Assembly: GCA_902702965.1 (NCBI GenBank)
Contig: CACRXP010000006.1
Span: forward strand, 1,444,755 to 1,508,754
Length of the DNA stretch: 64,000 nt
From: Spirometra erinaceieuropaei
Lineage: Eukaryota > Platyhelminthes > Cestoda > Diphyllobothriidea > Diphyllobothriidae
Direction of reading: 5' to 3'
The stretch's first letter is position 1. Each line of letters opens with the position of its first letter. Below are positions 13,904 to 22,872 of the stretch, in pieces. Both the position numbers and the translations under genes were made by a program. The notes under the pieces were generated by a model. It saw only the letters and a program-made list of their open reading frames with translations, ran no database searches and was not told the origin of the DNA.

Positions 13904-14870
13904 TAGTTGGCGGACTAACTCATGAAATGTCAACGGAAATTCCGAAATGCGTTTTCGTTTCGAAAATACTAATTAAGTAGAGTCGTAAAACTAATAATTG
14001 TGCGGCACAATTCTGTAGTAATTCCGTTACCTCAGGATGCCGACTTGCGAACAAGCTTCTTTCCGACTGCAGACAAATAATATAGTTCGTAACAAGCGGC
14101 TGCTTAATTAGTATGCGTTTTTCTTATCGATTTTCGATACCCTTGAAAATTCAATTATATCTTGTAAAAACCATGCATGAAATATTCATTCTTCTGCTCA
14201 TTCAGTAGAAAATGAGGTATTATTCCAATTTTACATTCAAAGGAAGGGTGTAATCTGGTTTTCAGAAACTTGTCTGATCCTCGAATAATTTTGAACCCCG
14301 ACCGGTCGTCACACTTGCATTCAGTATTTCCAAACTACAAGCCGTATATTTTCTGCGTACGGAAAACGATAAATTTCTCTACAGTATTAAGAGGAGACAA
14401 TATGGGGTTTACGAAATTTGGCGGTGGATGAGGGCCATATTGTTAAATTTACAGGCCACATTAGTAAATGTAGACATGATGCTTTATGAACAGCCGTTCC
14501 AAGGTATAAAAAATCTCACAATTAAAAACTTTTTGTGAGTGCAAAATTGGAAGAATACGTCATTTTCTACCGAATAAACAAAGAAATGAATATATCCTGT
14601 ATGTTTTCTGCTAAATATAATTGAATTTTCAAGGGTGTCGAAAATCAATGAAAAAATGCATACTTATTAAGCAGTCATTTGTTACGGACTATGGTACTTG
14701 CATGTCGCTGAAAAGAAGCTTACTCGAAAGTCGGCATCTTGAGATAACGAAATTTTTACAGAATTGTGCTGCGCAATTATTGGCTTTACAACTCTACTTA
14801 ATTAATCTTTTCGAAACGACAATGCATTTCGGAGTTTCAGTTGACATTTCATGAGTTGGATCACCTACTG
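13904..14870. mobile_element. Fold-back element, subfamily 1
   Basis: This 967-bp element is flanked by TA at 13902-13903 and 14871-14872. The left end is slightly degraded (TAGTTGGCGGACTAACTCAT); the right end is the inverted ATGAGTTGGATCACCTACTG. The arms share CAACGGAAATTCCGAAATGCG and TTAATTAAGTAGAG-type blocks in opposite orientation, and continue into the same inner blocks as the copy at 3940. No transposase ORF. Confidence 0.8.
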
Positions 14871-14971
14871 TACATGCATTCTTGCCAGCATAGATGAATG
14901 TGTGATTTACGCATCTTTGGGGGTGAAACAAATTTCTAAGACATGGGACAAATTGGCACTTAATTCACGTC

Positions 14972-15761
14972 GGTAACAATCGGGAGATGGCACCCAAAAA
15001 AAATTCGTTACATAGAAATAACACCTTTAACGGTGAATTCAAACGCCTTCAGTCTATATCAGCGGTTGGAGGTCGACTTTCAGGCACTATTTGGACTTTC
15101 CCCGACGCCCTAACATGAGCTAGCCGAAGGAACATCGCAGGAGGTTACATGGACGATGGTCGCTGCTACCCAACCTTCCCCATCGTTACACACGTACACC
15201 TGAATAAACGACATACATTCGCATTATGGCAGTTTATTAAAAAACAAAATCACTTTTAAATAGGATAGGTTTGCACAAGATGGGACAGGAGCAGTTCCCA
15301 GGCATCTGTCAAAGACATGGCATTGAGGCCAAAACAAAGACGATACTGTACTTCGTCTATGTGAGCCCACACAGCTCGACAACATACAGGGTCTCCCTCG
15401 TGGAGTTTCCTTTTCAGTCTACTCCAGTATGCCGCAATGGCATTGGTGTGCCGTCCGGTGTTAGGGTCCTTTAAGTTCTTTGAGTGGTTAACAGAGAAAT
15501 GCAGATTACCTTCTGAGGGAAGACGATTATACGCCTTCCACTCGTCCGTTACCACTATACTGCCTTTGGCGACCTATTTTGTAATAACGGAACGGAGAGC
15601 GGGCCAACTTCGATCATTCACCTGTTGAAATAAGGCTTTCCAGCGGCTTGTATCGTACATCCCGACCAGCCACCACCCATTAAACCCCTATTACCACCTG
15701 TTCCGTAAGACAGGATGCTTTGGTTAGGCGGTTTTTTGGGTGTTATCGCCCGATTTTTACC
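14972..15761 (-). mobile_element. Merlin-type DNA transposon, internally deleted copy 1
   Basis: The 790-bp element has terminal inverted repeats beginning GGTAACAATCGGGAGATGGC on the left and GGTAAAAATCGGGCGATAAC on the inverted right, each followed by CACCCAAAAAA. It is flanked by a perfect 8-bp direct repeat, TTCACGTC, at 14964-14971 and 15762-15769. Merlin elements are known for 8-9 bp duplications and an IS1595/ISXO2-like transposase, and the interior encodes the C-terminal part of such a protein on the minus strand. The orientation is opposite to the copy at 42095. Confidence 0.88.
15256..15660 (-). pseudogene. Merlin (ISXO2-like) transposase C-terminal remnant
   Basis: The minus-strand frame encodes a catalytic-core fragment with the VTDEWKAYNRLPSEG motif (the second catalytic Asp sits in TDEW), then HFSVNHSKN, RHTNAIAAYWSRLK and a C-terminal HLVQTYPI. 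The N-terminal half, including the DNA-binding zinc motif and the first catalytic Asp, is absent. An in-frame TAG lies a few residues upstream of VTDEW. The position expected to hold the catalytic Glu (NATEADW in the copy at 42 kb) reads Ala here (NAIAAYW), so the triad is broken even in what remains. Clearly non-functional, and recognisable only as a domain relic. Confidence 0.85.
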
Positions 15762-15769
15762 TTCACGTC

Positions 15770-16289
15770 TTCATTCCTTTAATTACCCACACCTGTCTAA
15801 CTTTAACGGGATTTTCCATATCATGCTTAAATCATCAAGTTTTCTTAACTTTTGGGCAATTCCCTGCTCATCTTAGGTAAAACCACACGCTTTCCCGAAA
15901 TGGTACTAGACAATGGTTGTTCATGATGACAAACACAGAACCTGGCCTATCTAATGAAACGTTAGCCGGAATTCTGATATGTGCTTTCACTCAGAGAGAG
16001 CTACTTTAGTATAGTTAAAGTACTGATTATCCTGTAGCATGATTCCAAGATACTTCAGACACGGCAGGATATCGGCCTTTGACTGCTCTCACCTTAATCC
16101 GCCTATAAAAGTCACACTCAGCAAAAAATGAATTCTTTTTAATTTACATTTTCCATTATCCTATATGCTCTAATAAAATCAAAAGTAATTTGTAAAAAAC
16201 CTGCCTAAATTATCCTTTCCTGTACTAGCCAATTGCGTTTTTTGGGATTCTGTACTCGAATAAGAGGCATATTTAGGCTTACGAGAGGT
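15770..16289. other. Intergenic, no recognisable feature
   Basis: No gene or bounded repeat was recognised between the Merlin copy and the fold-back relic that follows. Confidence 0.5.
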
Positions 16290-16930
16290 CTACGATTATA
16301 AAATCTTTATAGACTTCGAAATGTCCATCCATGTATCTTCGTATCAGCCTGTTTATCCATACTGCTCATGAAATATGCCTTATCTACGTTCATTCTTGCT
16401 AGCATAGGAAAATGTGAAATTTACCCTTCTTTAAAAGTAAATAACTTGTGGTGTGGAAGTTCTAAACGCAAGTTCAAATAAAGGCCGGATTCAAAATTAT
16501 TCGGGAACTAAACAAGTCTTTGAAACCCAAGTATGTCTTCTTCCCAAGCATAAAATTTGAAAAAGACATGATTTGCTGCCGAGTGAGAACGAGCCAAAAT
16601 ATTTCCTGCCTATTTTTATAAAGTATATCTGAACATATTAGAGCACAGAAAACCAATGGGAAAAATTTGGAAGTTTTCATTTTAGGGTCTGGTCTTTTCA
16701 GGCGGCTGGGAAGGAGATTAACTGAACTGAACGCGTTTAAATGTCGGCGTCCTTGCGCGACTGGAGTATCTTGGGCACGATAATCAATATTACACCTCAA
16801 AGCCATTCTGCTCTAGAACATCCTTCAGAATTTCAGTTAATATTTATGTGGTATTTCAGTTACGCCAGGATGTCGGCTATTTAATAGGATTCTGTCCGGC
16901 CGCCTGCAAACAAACCACATGGTAGAAAAT
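16290..16930. repeat. Degraded fold-back element fragments, subfamily 2
   Basis: The blocks AAATGTCCATCCATGTATC, GCTCATGAAAT, GATTCAAAATTATTCGGGAA, AAGCATAAAATTTG and GGATGTCGGCT match the interior of the bounded copies at 18532, 55141 and 59014. Clean CAGT termini are not visible, so only a relic is claimed. A 110-codon minus-strand frame here (16474-16806) is derived from repeat sequence. Confidence 0.6.
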
Positions 16931-16948
16931 GACCGCTTAAGTAGTATG

Positions 16949-18010
16949 ATTTTCCAATAGAAGCGAAGAGACGAGACCCAGGAAGCAGTCGTCAAGAATG
17001 AGATTCGATCGCTGGGACAAGAGCTTAATTGGCCTGACGCTTCCGATTCCTCCTCGAACCCATCACCAGAGACAAAAGCAGATGCGGGTGGTTTAGGCCT
17101 AAGGGACTGCAGTATTTATAGGATGCAGTAGCTATGCTACCGCATACCTGGTAATATTCACGGCTCCCACTTCATCAGGTATCGTTGTAGGTGGTGTGAT
17201 GGCCGACATTCGCGTCGTTAATTGCTCCAAATCTTGTGGTTGGAGTTGCACACAAACCGGAGGCAACCATCAGGCGTCAGGTAATAAAACCAAAAGACCC
17301 ACTGCCACGGCTAGAAACGCCTGGAGTCGTTTACCGGATCTGGTGCAGTTGCGGACAAAGCAACTACGTCAGAGAAACCGGAAGATAGCTACGAACGCGA
17401 GTGGCCGAACACGCTGCAGCAGTGCGGAGAAATGACGCCAGCTCTCAAGTTGCGGCTCATTCGACGAGATCCAGCTACACATTCAAATTCGACGAGGCCG
17501 AAATTCTCGCAAGAGGTGACAACCGCGTGAGCTGGGAGCTGCTTTAGTCATGGTTTACTGGCCCCAGTCCATCAACAAGTGCAACGATCTTCCGACTCCA
17601 TACTCGGTGCTGAGACTTCGCCTAGGCGGAGGAATTAACAACGTGGGGAGCGCACAAGTGAACACTTTTCCCAACTCCAGGGTCGGTGGGTCAGGTGGTC
17701 GAGCAATCATCCCACCAACGTCCAACGCACGTGATGAAATTGCAGCGATTAACTACGCGAATGTCGGCCATCACACCACCTACAACGATCCCTGATGAAG
17801 GGGTGGGGGAGCCGTGAATATTCATAGGCAGGCGGCGGCATGGCGACTGCATCCTATAAATACTGCAGCCCCTTATGCCTGAACCGCCCGCATTTGCTGT
17901 TGTCTCTGATGATGGGTTCGAGTAGGAATCCGAAGCGTCAGGCTAATAAAGCTCTTGTCCCAACGATCGTGTCTCCTTCTTCAGGATCGTTTAACCTTGC
18001 CAGACGTTGC
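16949..18010 (+). mobile_element. Penelope-like element, 5'-truncated, with inverted terminal repeats
   Basis: A central coding relic (a GIY-YIG endonuclease domain) lies between two long inverted arms, about 16985-17228 and 17733-18010. The arms share, in opposite orientation, GGGACAAGAGCTT, GCCTGACGCTTC.GATTCCT.CTCGA, TGCAGTATTTATAGGATGCA and GTGGTGTGATGGCCGACATTCGCGT. The right arm runs from the end of the ORF into the 3' untranslated part, so the left arm is an inverted duplicate of the element's own 3' end. Direct or inverted terminal repeats of this kind are a known trait of Penelope-like elements. An extra 5' segment beginning CAATAGAAGCGAAGAGACGAG is shared with the arms-only copy at 22671. 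No reverse transcriptase remains in this copy. Confidence 0.8.
17200..17795 (+). pseudogene. Penelope-like GIY-YIG endonuclease domain relic
   Basis: From about 17236 the frame reads VVGVAHKPEATIRRQV, then KPKDPLPR, then the GIY-YIG core VVYRIWCSCGQSNYVRETGR, in which one Gly of the usual YVGETGR is Arg. It continues with RTRVAEH, FKFDEAEILARGDNRVS and SWFTGP. In-frame stops occur at 17386-17388 and again just before SWFTGP. A one-base loss in the GGCCCC tract then shifts the frame into PQSINKCNDLPTPYSVLRLR, which ends near 17795. The domain order and the AEILARGDNRV...SINKC block are characteristic of the C-terminal part of Penelope-like polyproteins. The nuclease would nick target DNA during retrotransposition; this copy is dead. 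Confidence 0.85.
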
Positions 18011-18059
18011 GCCCATGCCCACCGGTCCTCTTGACGTCCTTTTATAGTCACAACAAGGC

Positions 18060-18200
18060 GGGTGTAGGAGGAGGAGAAGGAAAGGCGTTGGATACTAGGC
18101 CATCGTGCCATCAATACAAACTAATTCACAAGCAAGTCTCCGATGCTACGTTCACTCCGTAGGGCACACGGTAGACCTCGTCGTTAGCAGCGATCGAAAG
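18060..18200 (+). repeat. Dispersed repeat family B, partial copy
   Basis: Contains the GGAGGAGGAGAAGG block, then GCAAGTCTCCGATGC and the diagnostic GTAGGGCACACGGTAGACCTCGTCG-type block, here split to TAGGGCACACGGTAGAC plus CTCGTCGTTAGCAGCGATCG. It lacks the head seen in the copies at 42883 and 62695. Confidence 0.6.
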
Positions 18201-18531
18201 GTCATAAAGGAATGTGTAAGATCAACTCCAAAACAATGCCTTAGGTATTCCACCCCCTCTTTAATCGCTGATTACCTACGCGTGTTTCAGCCTCCCACTT
18301 GTATCGCAGCATTCTGCTGACGGCCGTGAAACTAGTACTCTTGTCCGTGTTTGCCATTTTCTGCCCTCGCTTCTACGTTCATTGCCTGCCCCTCCCTGAT
18401 GGAATACGAGGAGTGGGGTTGGTGGATCCCGTCTACTCAAAAGTACCAGAGAAAACTCTGAGACTGTCTTTTTAGATCAGAGCTCCCTGAGATTTAGAAT
18501 ACAAGGTCGACTGGTTTGTGCTCACTAGGTA
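18201..18531. other. Intergenic, no recognisable feature
   Basis: Nothing recognisable was seen between the family B copy and the next fold-back element. Confidence 0.5.
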
Positions 18532-19490
18532 CAGGGAGTGACCGATCTCATAAAATGTTGACCGAAATTCGAAAATGCCTTTTCGATTAGGAGGAATTAC
18601 ATAGGAACCATTACAATATTTATTATCAAGCGACGTAATCCTATAATGTTTCGGATGTCGGCTTTTGAATGCATTTCGTTTTAACCTCCTACAGAAACCG
18701 CAGTTGATAAGAAGTGACTGCTTATGTAGCATACCTTTTTTACCATTGATTTTTGACGGTCTTAAAAATTCAAACATATTTTATGGGAAAATGTGTTTTT
18801 TTTATTCGTTCGGTAGATAATCACGCTACGTTTGCGTTTTATACCTGCAGAAAGGGTACTTTTCGGTTTTTAAAAAATTTCTAATTACGGGATTTTTAAG
18901 ATCGCGCAATGTCCATACACGCATCATCGTACACGTCCGTTTGGCAATGCTTCTCATGAAATGTAGAACCTGGTCCTCCTTCGTTGTTATATTTTGTAAA
19001 CTCTTCATGGCATCCTTTTAAAGGCATGGAGAAATATAGCATTTTCCTTAGACGAAAGCCTACACCCTGTAGACTGAAATCACTGAAAGCTTATGAAACG
19101 GTTGATCAGGCTTGAAATTATTCGGACATTGAAAAGCTTTTTAAAAAAACGCAATATACCCTTTCTTCAGGCATGCAATATAAACATAACTTGATTATCC
19201 TTCGAACGAATAAAAGAAAACATTTTTAATGCATGTTTCCCATAAAATATATTTGAATTTATAAGACCGTCAAAATCAATGGCAAAAAATGTATGCTACA
19301 TAAGCAGTCATTTCTTATCAACTGCGGTTTCTGTAAGAGGTTAAAAAGGAATGCACTCAAAATCCGAAATCCGAAACTATACGATTATGTCGCTTGATAA
19401 TCAATATTGTACCGGTACCTAAGTAATTCTTCCGAAATGAAAAGGCATTTCCAAATTTCGGTCAACATTTCATGAGATCGGTCTCTCCCT
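18532..19490. mobile_element. Fold-back element, subfamily 2
   Basis: The 959-bp element begins CAGGGAGTGACCGATCTCAT and ends with the inverted ATGAGATCGGTCTCTCCCTG. It is flanked by TA at 18530-18531 and 19491-19492. The arms carry AAATGTTGACCGAAATT..AAATGCCTTTTCG in opposite orientations, and the palindrome continues inward through AGAAACCGCAGTTGATAAGA and CATTGATTTT.GACGGTCTTA. A 101-codon minus-strand frame inside it (18472-18777) is repeat-derived. No transposase. Confidence 0.85.
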
Positions 19491-19948
19491 GTATGCTGAG
19501 GCGTGACAACATCTCCAAACTGCCATCCCCTCCTCGGACGCTTTGCTTTATTGCTGTGGTCTAAACCCACTGATAAAGTTAAGGCATGTATTTAGGTTAC
19601 TGAGAAAAAAAGTGGTTGAATCTACGCATATTTTCATGGAATGTTCATCCACACAGTACTAATTCAGCACTACTGTGACAATGAATGCGGTCTATCAGAG
19701 AGCTAAGGTATTGCCGCCCGCTGGGTGAGTTTATACTTCGAATACTAATGTAATCCACATCACTATACACTGCTTAACCGTACTCCGATCGCTGTATACT
19801 CATCGTGCCCGTTTCGCGCCAAAGATTTCATTAAAGGCAGATAAAAAAATCAAAATATCGAAGCAAATTGGGGGACATAATAAACTGATTCACAGCCTGA
19901 ACCCAGGACAGTTAAGACTCTGCCTATCTTAAAGGCATAAATGGAGGA
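19491..19948. other. Intergenic, no recognisable feature
   Basis: A TA target duplication closes the fold-back element. The remainder precedes the 3' end of the minus-strand secreted-protein gene, and nothing else was recognised. Confidence 0.5.
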
Positions 19949-19954
19949 TTTATT
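19949..19954 (-). terminator. Polyadenylation signal AATAAA
   Basis: TTTATT on the plus strand reads AATAAA on the minus strand, about 39 bases past the stop codon of the cysteine-rich ORF. That is a typical spacing for a compact 3' UTR and independently supports the gene. Confidence 0.6.
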
Positions 19955-19992
19955 GTGGACGCAGCTTCGACTTCATAGTGCACACTTGCACA

Positions 19993-20322
19993 TTAGATCC
20001 TCTCGCGCCAGTTGAGGTTAATTTTTAGGATGTGACACTGTAGTCGGGGCACTCGGCGGCATCGTCGCATGTAGCGACACTTCAGGGCTCCTGGCAGACC
20101 GGAAACGCATTGGCAGCGATGGCATCCACGCCTGAACCAGGTGTTGGGACGGGCAAAACGCGACAGACAGAGATCTGACCACCGCAGCATGTTGCAGTCG
20201 GCGTTGGATAGGACCAGATTCTTGAACTCCTCCGAGTCAGCAAAGTTGGTCCCATCTACCAAAACGCTCACTGTGAGCAGAAAGGACGGGAAAAATCGCA
20301 GCAGAAACTGCTTGGTGTTCAT
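19993..20322 (-). CDS. Putative small secreted cysteine-rich protein
   Basis: A single-exon ORF of 109 residues on the minus strand. I chose the ATG at 20322; an earlier frame-open GTG at 20334 is not a eukaryotic start. It opens with MNTKQFLLRFFPSFLLTVSV, a basic start followed by a hydrophobic stretch, which looks like a cleavable signal peptide. The mature part has eight cysteines: one in NADCN, one in SDLCLS, a tight GCHRCQC cluster, and LKC, RRC and LQC near the end. The block WFRRGCHRCQC, Gly-containing loop, then two spaced Cys recalls short extracellular disulfide modules such as pacifastin-like or VWC-like domains, but I cannot assign a family. The C-terminus is very basic (RYMRRCRRVPR). 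AATAAA lies just downstream. Secretion is inferred and the function is unknown. Confidence 0.6.
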   Translation of the reverse strand: MNTKQFLLRFFPSFLLTVSVLVDGTNFADSEEFKNLVLSNADCNMLRWSDLCLSRFARPNTWFRRGCHRCQCVSGLPGALKCRYMRRCRRVPRLQCHILKINLNWRERI

Positions 20323-20393
20323 CCTAAAAAGCACTTCCCCCAGGGCTCCATTTATTTGGCATTTATCTCAGCAGTTCGCTCTGGGTGGTCTCA

Positions 20394-20636
20394 ATGAAGA
20401 TGATTGGCTCATTGATTTTTTCCAACTTTGTACCATTTTTGTTGTTGAGGCGGGGGGTCTTGCCAGTTCAATGTACCGTCCAATTCCTTCCTGGTCAGCG
20501 GAATTATTCCTATGAAATAGACAAGGCTTCATTGGAAGTGGAGAGTTTTCTTCCTCTTCTTCTCTCAAATACGAACATCTCGGTAAACTTTGTTCGGTCA
20601 CAATGCAGAAGGAAGTGGCTTGAGATTTTCGCATAA
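20394..20636 (+). CDS. Possible divergent secreted ORF, uncertain
   Basis: An 80-residue ATG frame starts 71 bases from the start of the minus-strand cysteine-rich gene and runs away from it. It begins MKMIGSLIFSNFVPFLLL, a plausible signal peptide or anchor, followed by a QCTVQFLPGQRNYSYEI segment with N-glycosylation-type sites (NYS, NIS). Only two cysteines follow the leader. No polyadenylation signal, splice site or homologue was recognised, and a minus-strand frame overlaps it (20368-20634). This may be chance or the first exon of a longer gene. Confidence 0.25.
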   Translation: MKMIGSLIFSNFVPFLLLRRGVLPVQCTVQFLPGQRNYSYEIDKASLEVESFLPLLLSNTNISVNFVRSQCRRKWLEIFA

Positions 20637-22670
20637 AAAATTGGCCTCCGCCATTGAATCCTCAGTCGTTCGCATATGAGAAGCAGATGAACAAGCATAA
20701 TTGAACATTTCAATTTTTTTACCTTTTAGGAATCCAAAAAGCGTATAGTTCTATCCACTTACTCAAAGGTAGGTCATAAAGAGCTAACTCACTCTTAAAC
20801 GGGATTCTAATTAGACAATCCAAATAGCATTTTCATAAATGCTTAAACGACGGCCTGATCATTTTGGCGAGAGTTAAAATCTAATTGCATACTTAGTTGT
20901 ACGACGGTCAGCCAGTTCGCTGATAAAATTCTGAATGATACTGCCCATCCCCTTTCGCCCAAAGTTCAGTGGCTTCCCGAACATCTCTTGTCATGCGTCG
21001 GCATACCAGCCGTATCTTACATAAAAAGAGACCGAAATTCAGAAATTGAGACTCGAACTGTTTCCAAAATAGCTGTAGAGTTTTTATGCAAGCCCATGCC
21101 AAATCCCCTGCCAACGTTAAGCGTATTTATCGCGTTCTCTTTTACACTCCATCGAAAAAAATGGGTCTCATTTTCAGTATGCTTGGATCAAATGATTGAA
21201 AGTTCAGCCAAAGATGACCAGTTAACCGGTTCACTTGCCAACAAGCGAACCACAGGAGTTAAATCAAACTTCCTTAGGCAGATCACCTAACTCGCCTGCG
21301 CTTGCCAGGAATTAAGCAGCAAACTGAAGGCCGTGGTCCAGCCACAGCCAACCACACCGACACGAGATCGATCTTATTGGCTAAATAGACATCTAGACTG
21401 TTTTTTTCATTGATCTTTTCATGTCTCGGTGGAGAAGGCTGACCGCTTACCTGCTCTATAGGGATAATCCGGTCTGTTTTAGCGACCGTTGTCATGGCGA
21501 GACTGTTTAGAGAAGCCGTTGACTCTTTCTTTCCCGAACGGGCGATTTTCAATTTCCTCAGCATCGTAGGGGTCAAACAATGTCTCAACAGACCAATATA
21601 TCCTTAATAGGGCACAAATGACTAGGAGAAATTGAGGTAGGGGAGAACAAAAAGGTATCAATGAGCACACACTGTTCTGATGACCACGGGGCTACGAGGG
21701 GACACTTGGGGGATTACGATTGAGGTTTCGGAGGAACGAAATCCGCTAGCTCTTGTTCCGTGTCCGGAGATGTCTCACCAAACTGGCTGCAAAACATCTG
21801 GAAAAGCAACACTCAGTTCTAGTCTCCACGCTCCCGGTCCTTTCTTTCCACCTGCCCTCGCTATATCATCGTTTGAGCAGACCAACGCTCATCAGGTCCT
21901 ACGCCTGAATATCGATCCCAGCACCGGTGCCAAAAGACCAACTAAATAAATTGCCGTCCCCAGAGCTCGACTCCTCAATGTAACAACGTTATCGTGGTGC
22001 GTACGTTCTCACCAACTCGGTAAAGAATTCAAACGTTAAAGCTCGATACGTCGGTCAGGGAGACTCAGCGTACACTAGCGGGCACAAACGAACAAAAATA
22101 TTCTGTTGAGTATATATATTACTGATGACATTTTAGTAGCATGTTTATTTAAAGTTAGGTACTCCATGCAGAGTTTTCAATGGGGGTTTTCAAAAGTATT
22201 GCCTATTACCCTTAAAATATACTGACTTATATACTGACTTAAGTGTAAAATACAGCTATGAGGGGAGTTAACGTGAGTGTCTGTTAGTTCGTCTGTACAC
22301 CCGTGTCAAAAGTCAATAAAAATCTGCGTTTCTTTGTCTCGAACGATCTTACTTAAAATGACACAGTCAGTGCCACTCCTCCGAGCCAGGGCAACCGAAT
22401 AAAGAAGGTGCACAATCTACCCTCTACGACAAGCCTTGGTAATGTTTTGGACAAGTTCCACGGTAATCTACAAGCCCACCTCACGTCTGTACTAAAGACG
22501 AGTAGACTGTCTCTGATGACTTCAGGACCTTCGTTTGTCTTCCGAACCGAGATGATGCAACGTGGATGCACTACAGTTGATACCATTAACAACTGCAAGG
22601 CTACATCTTCGTCAGGAAGTGAGATCGGAGTGGTATTTTTGTGCGACAAGGAGGGCATAATACCAACCAA
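20637..22670. other. Intergenic, no recognisable gene
   Basis: No domains were recognised. At 22353-22733 both strands are open for about 100-126 codons. Neither frame has a recognisable domain, and the segment abuts the Penelope-like hairpin at 22671, so it could be an unrecognised exon or older repeat. Confidence 0.45.
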
Positions 22671-22872
22671 TAGAAGCGAAGAGACGAGTTCCAGAGAGCA
22701 GTCTTGAAGAAGGATACACGATCGCCGGGACAAGATCTTTATTAGCCTGACGTTTCGGATTCCTGCTCGAACCCGTATCTGCTTTTGTCTCTGATGATGG
22801 ATTCGGGCAGGAATCCGAAACGTCGAGCTAATAAAGCTCCTGTCTCAGCGCTAGTGTCCCCTTCTTCATAAC
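22671..22872 (+). mobile_element. Arms-only hairpin derived from the Penelope-like family
   Basis: It begins CAATAGAAGCGAAGAGACGAG, as the element at 16949 does. It then has an arm (about 22712-22787: CACGATCGCCGGGACAAG, AGCCTGACGTTTCGGATTCC) and, after a spacer of only a few bases, its inverted copy (about 22798-22868: GGAATCCGAAACGTCGAGCT, CCTGTCTCAGCGCTAGTGT). It ends CCTTCTTCA, like the other copy. No coding part is left. This is a near-perfect foldback of about 75 bp per arm. Confidence 0.75.

Noticed and set aside
22353..22733. Host exon open on both strands
   Set aside because: No splice sites or domain could be matched, and being open on both strands gives no strand preference.
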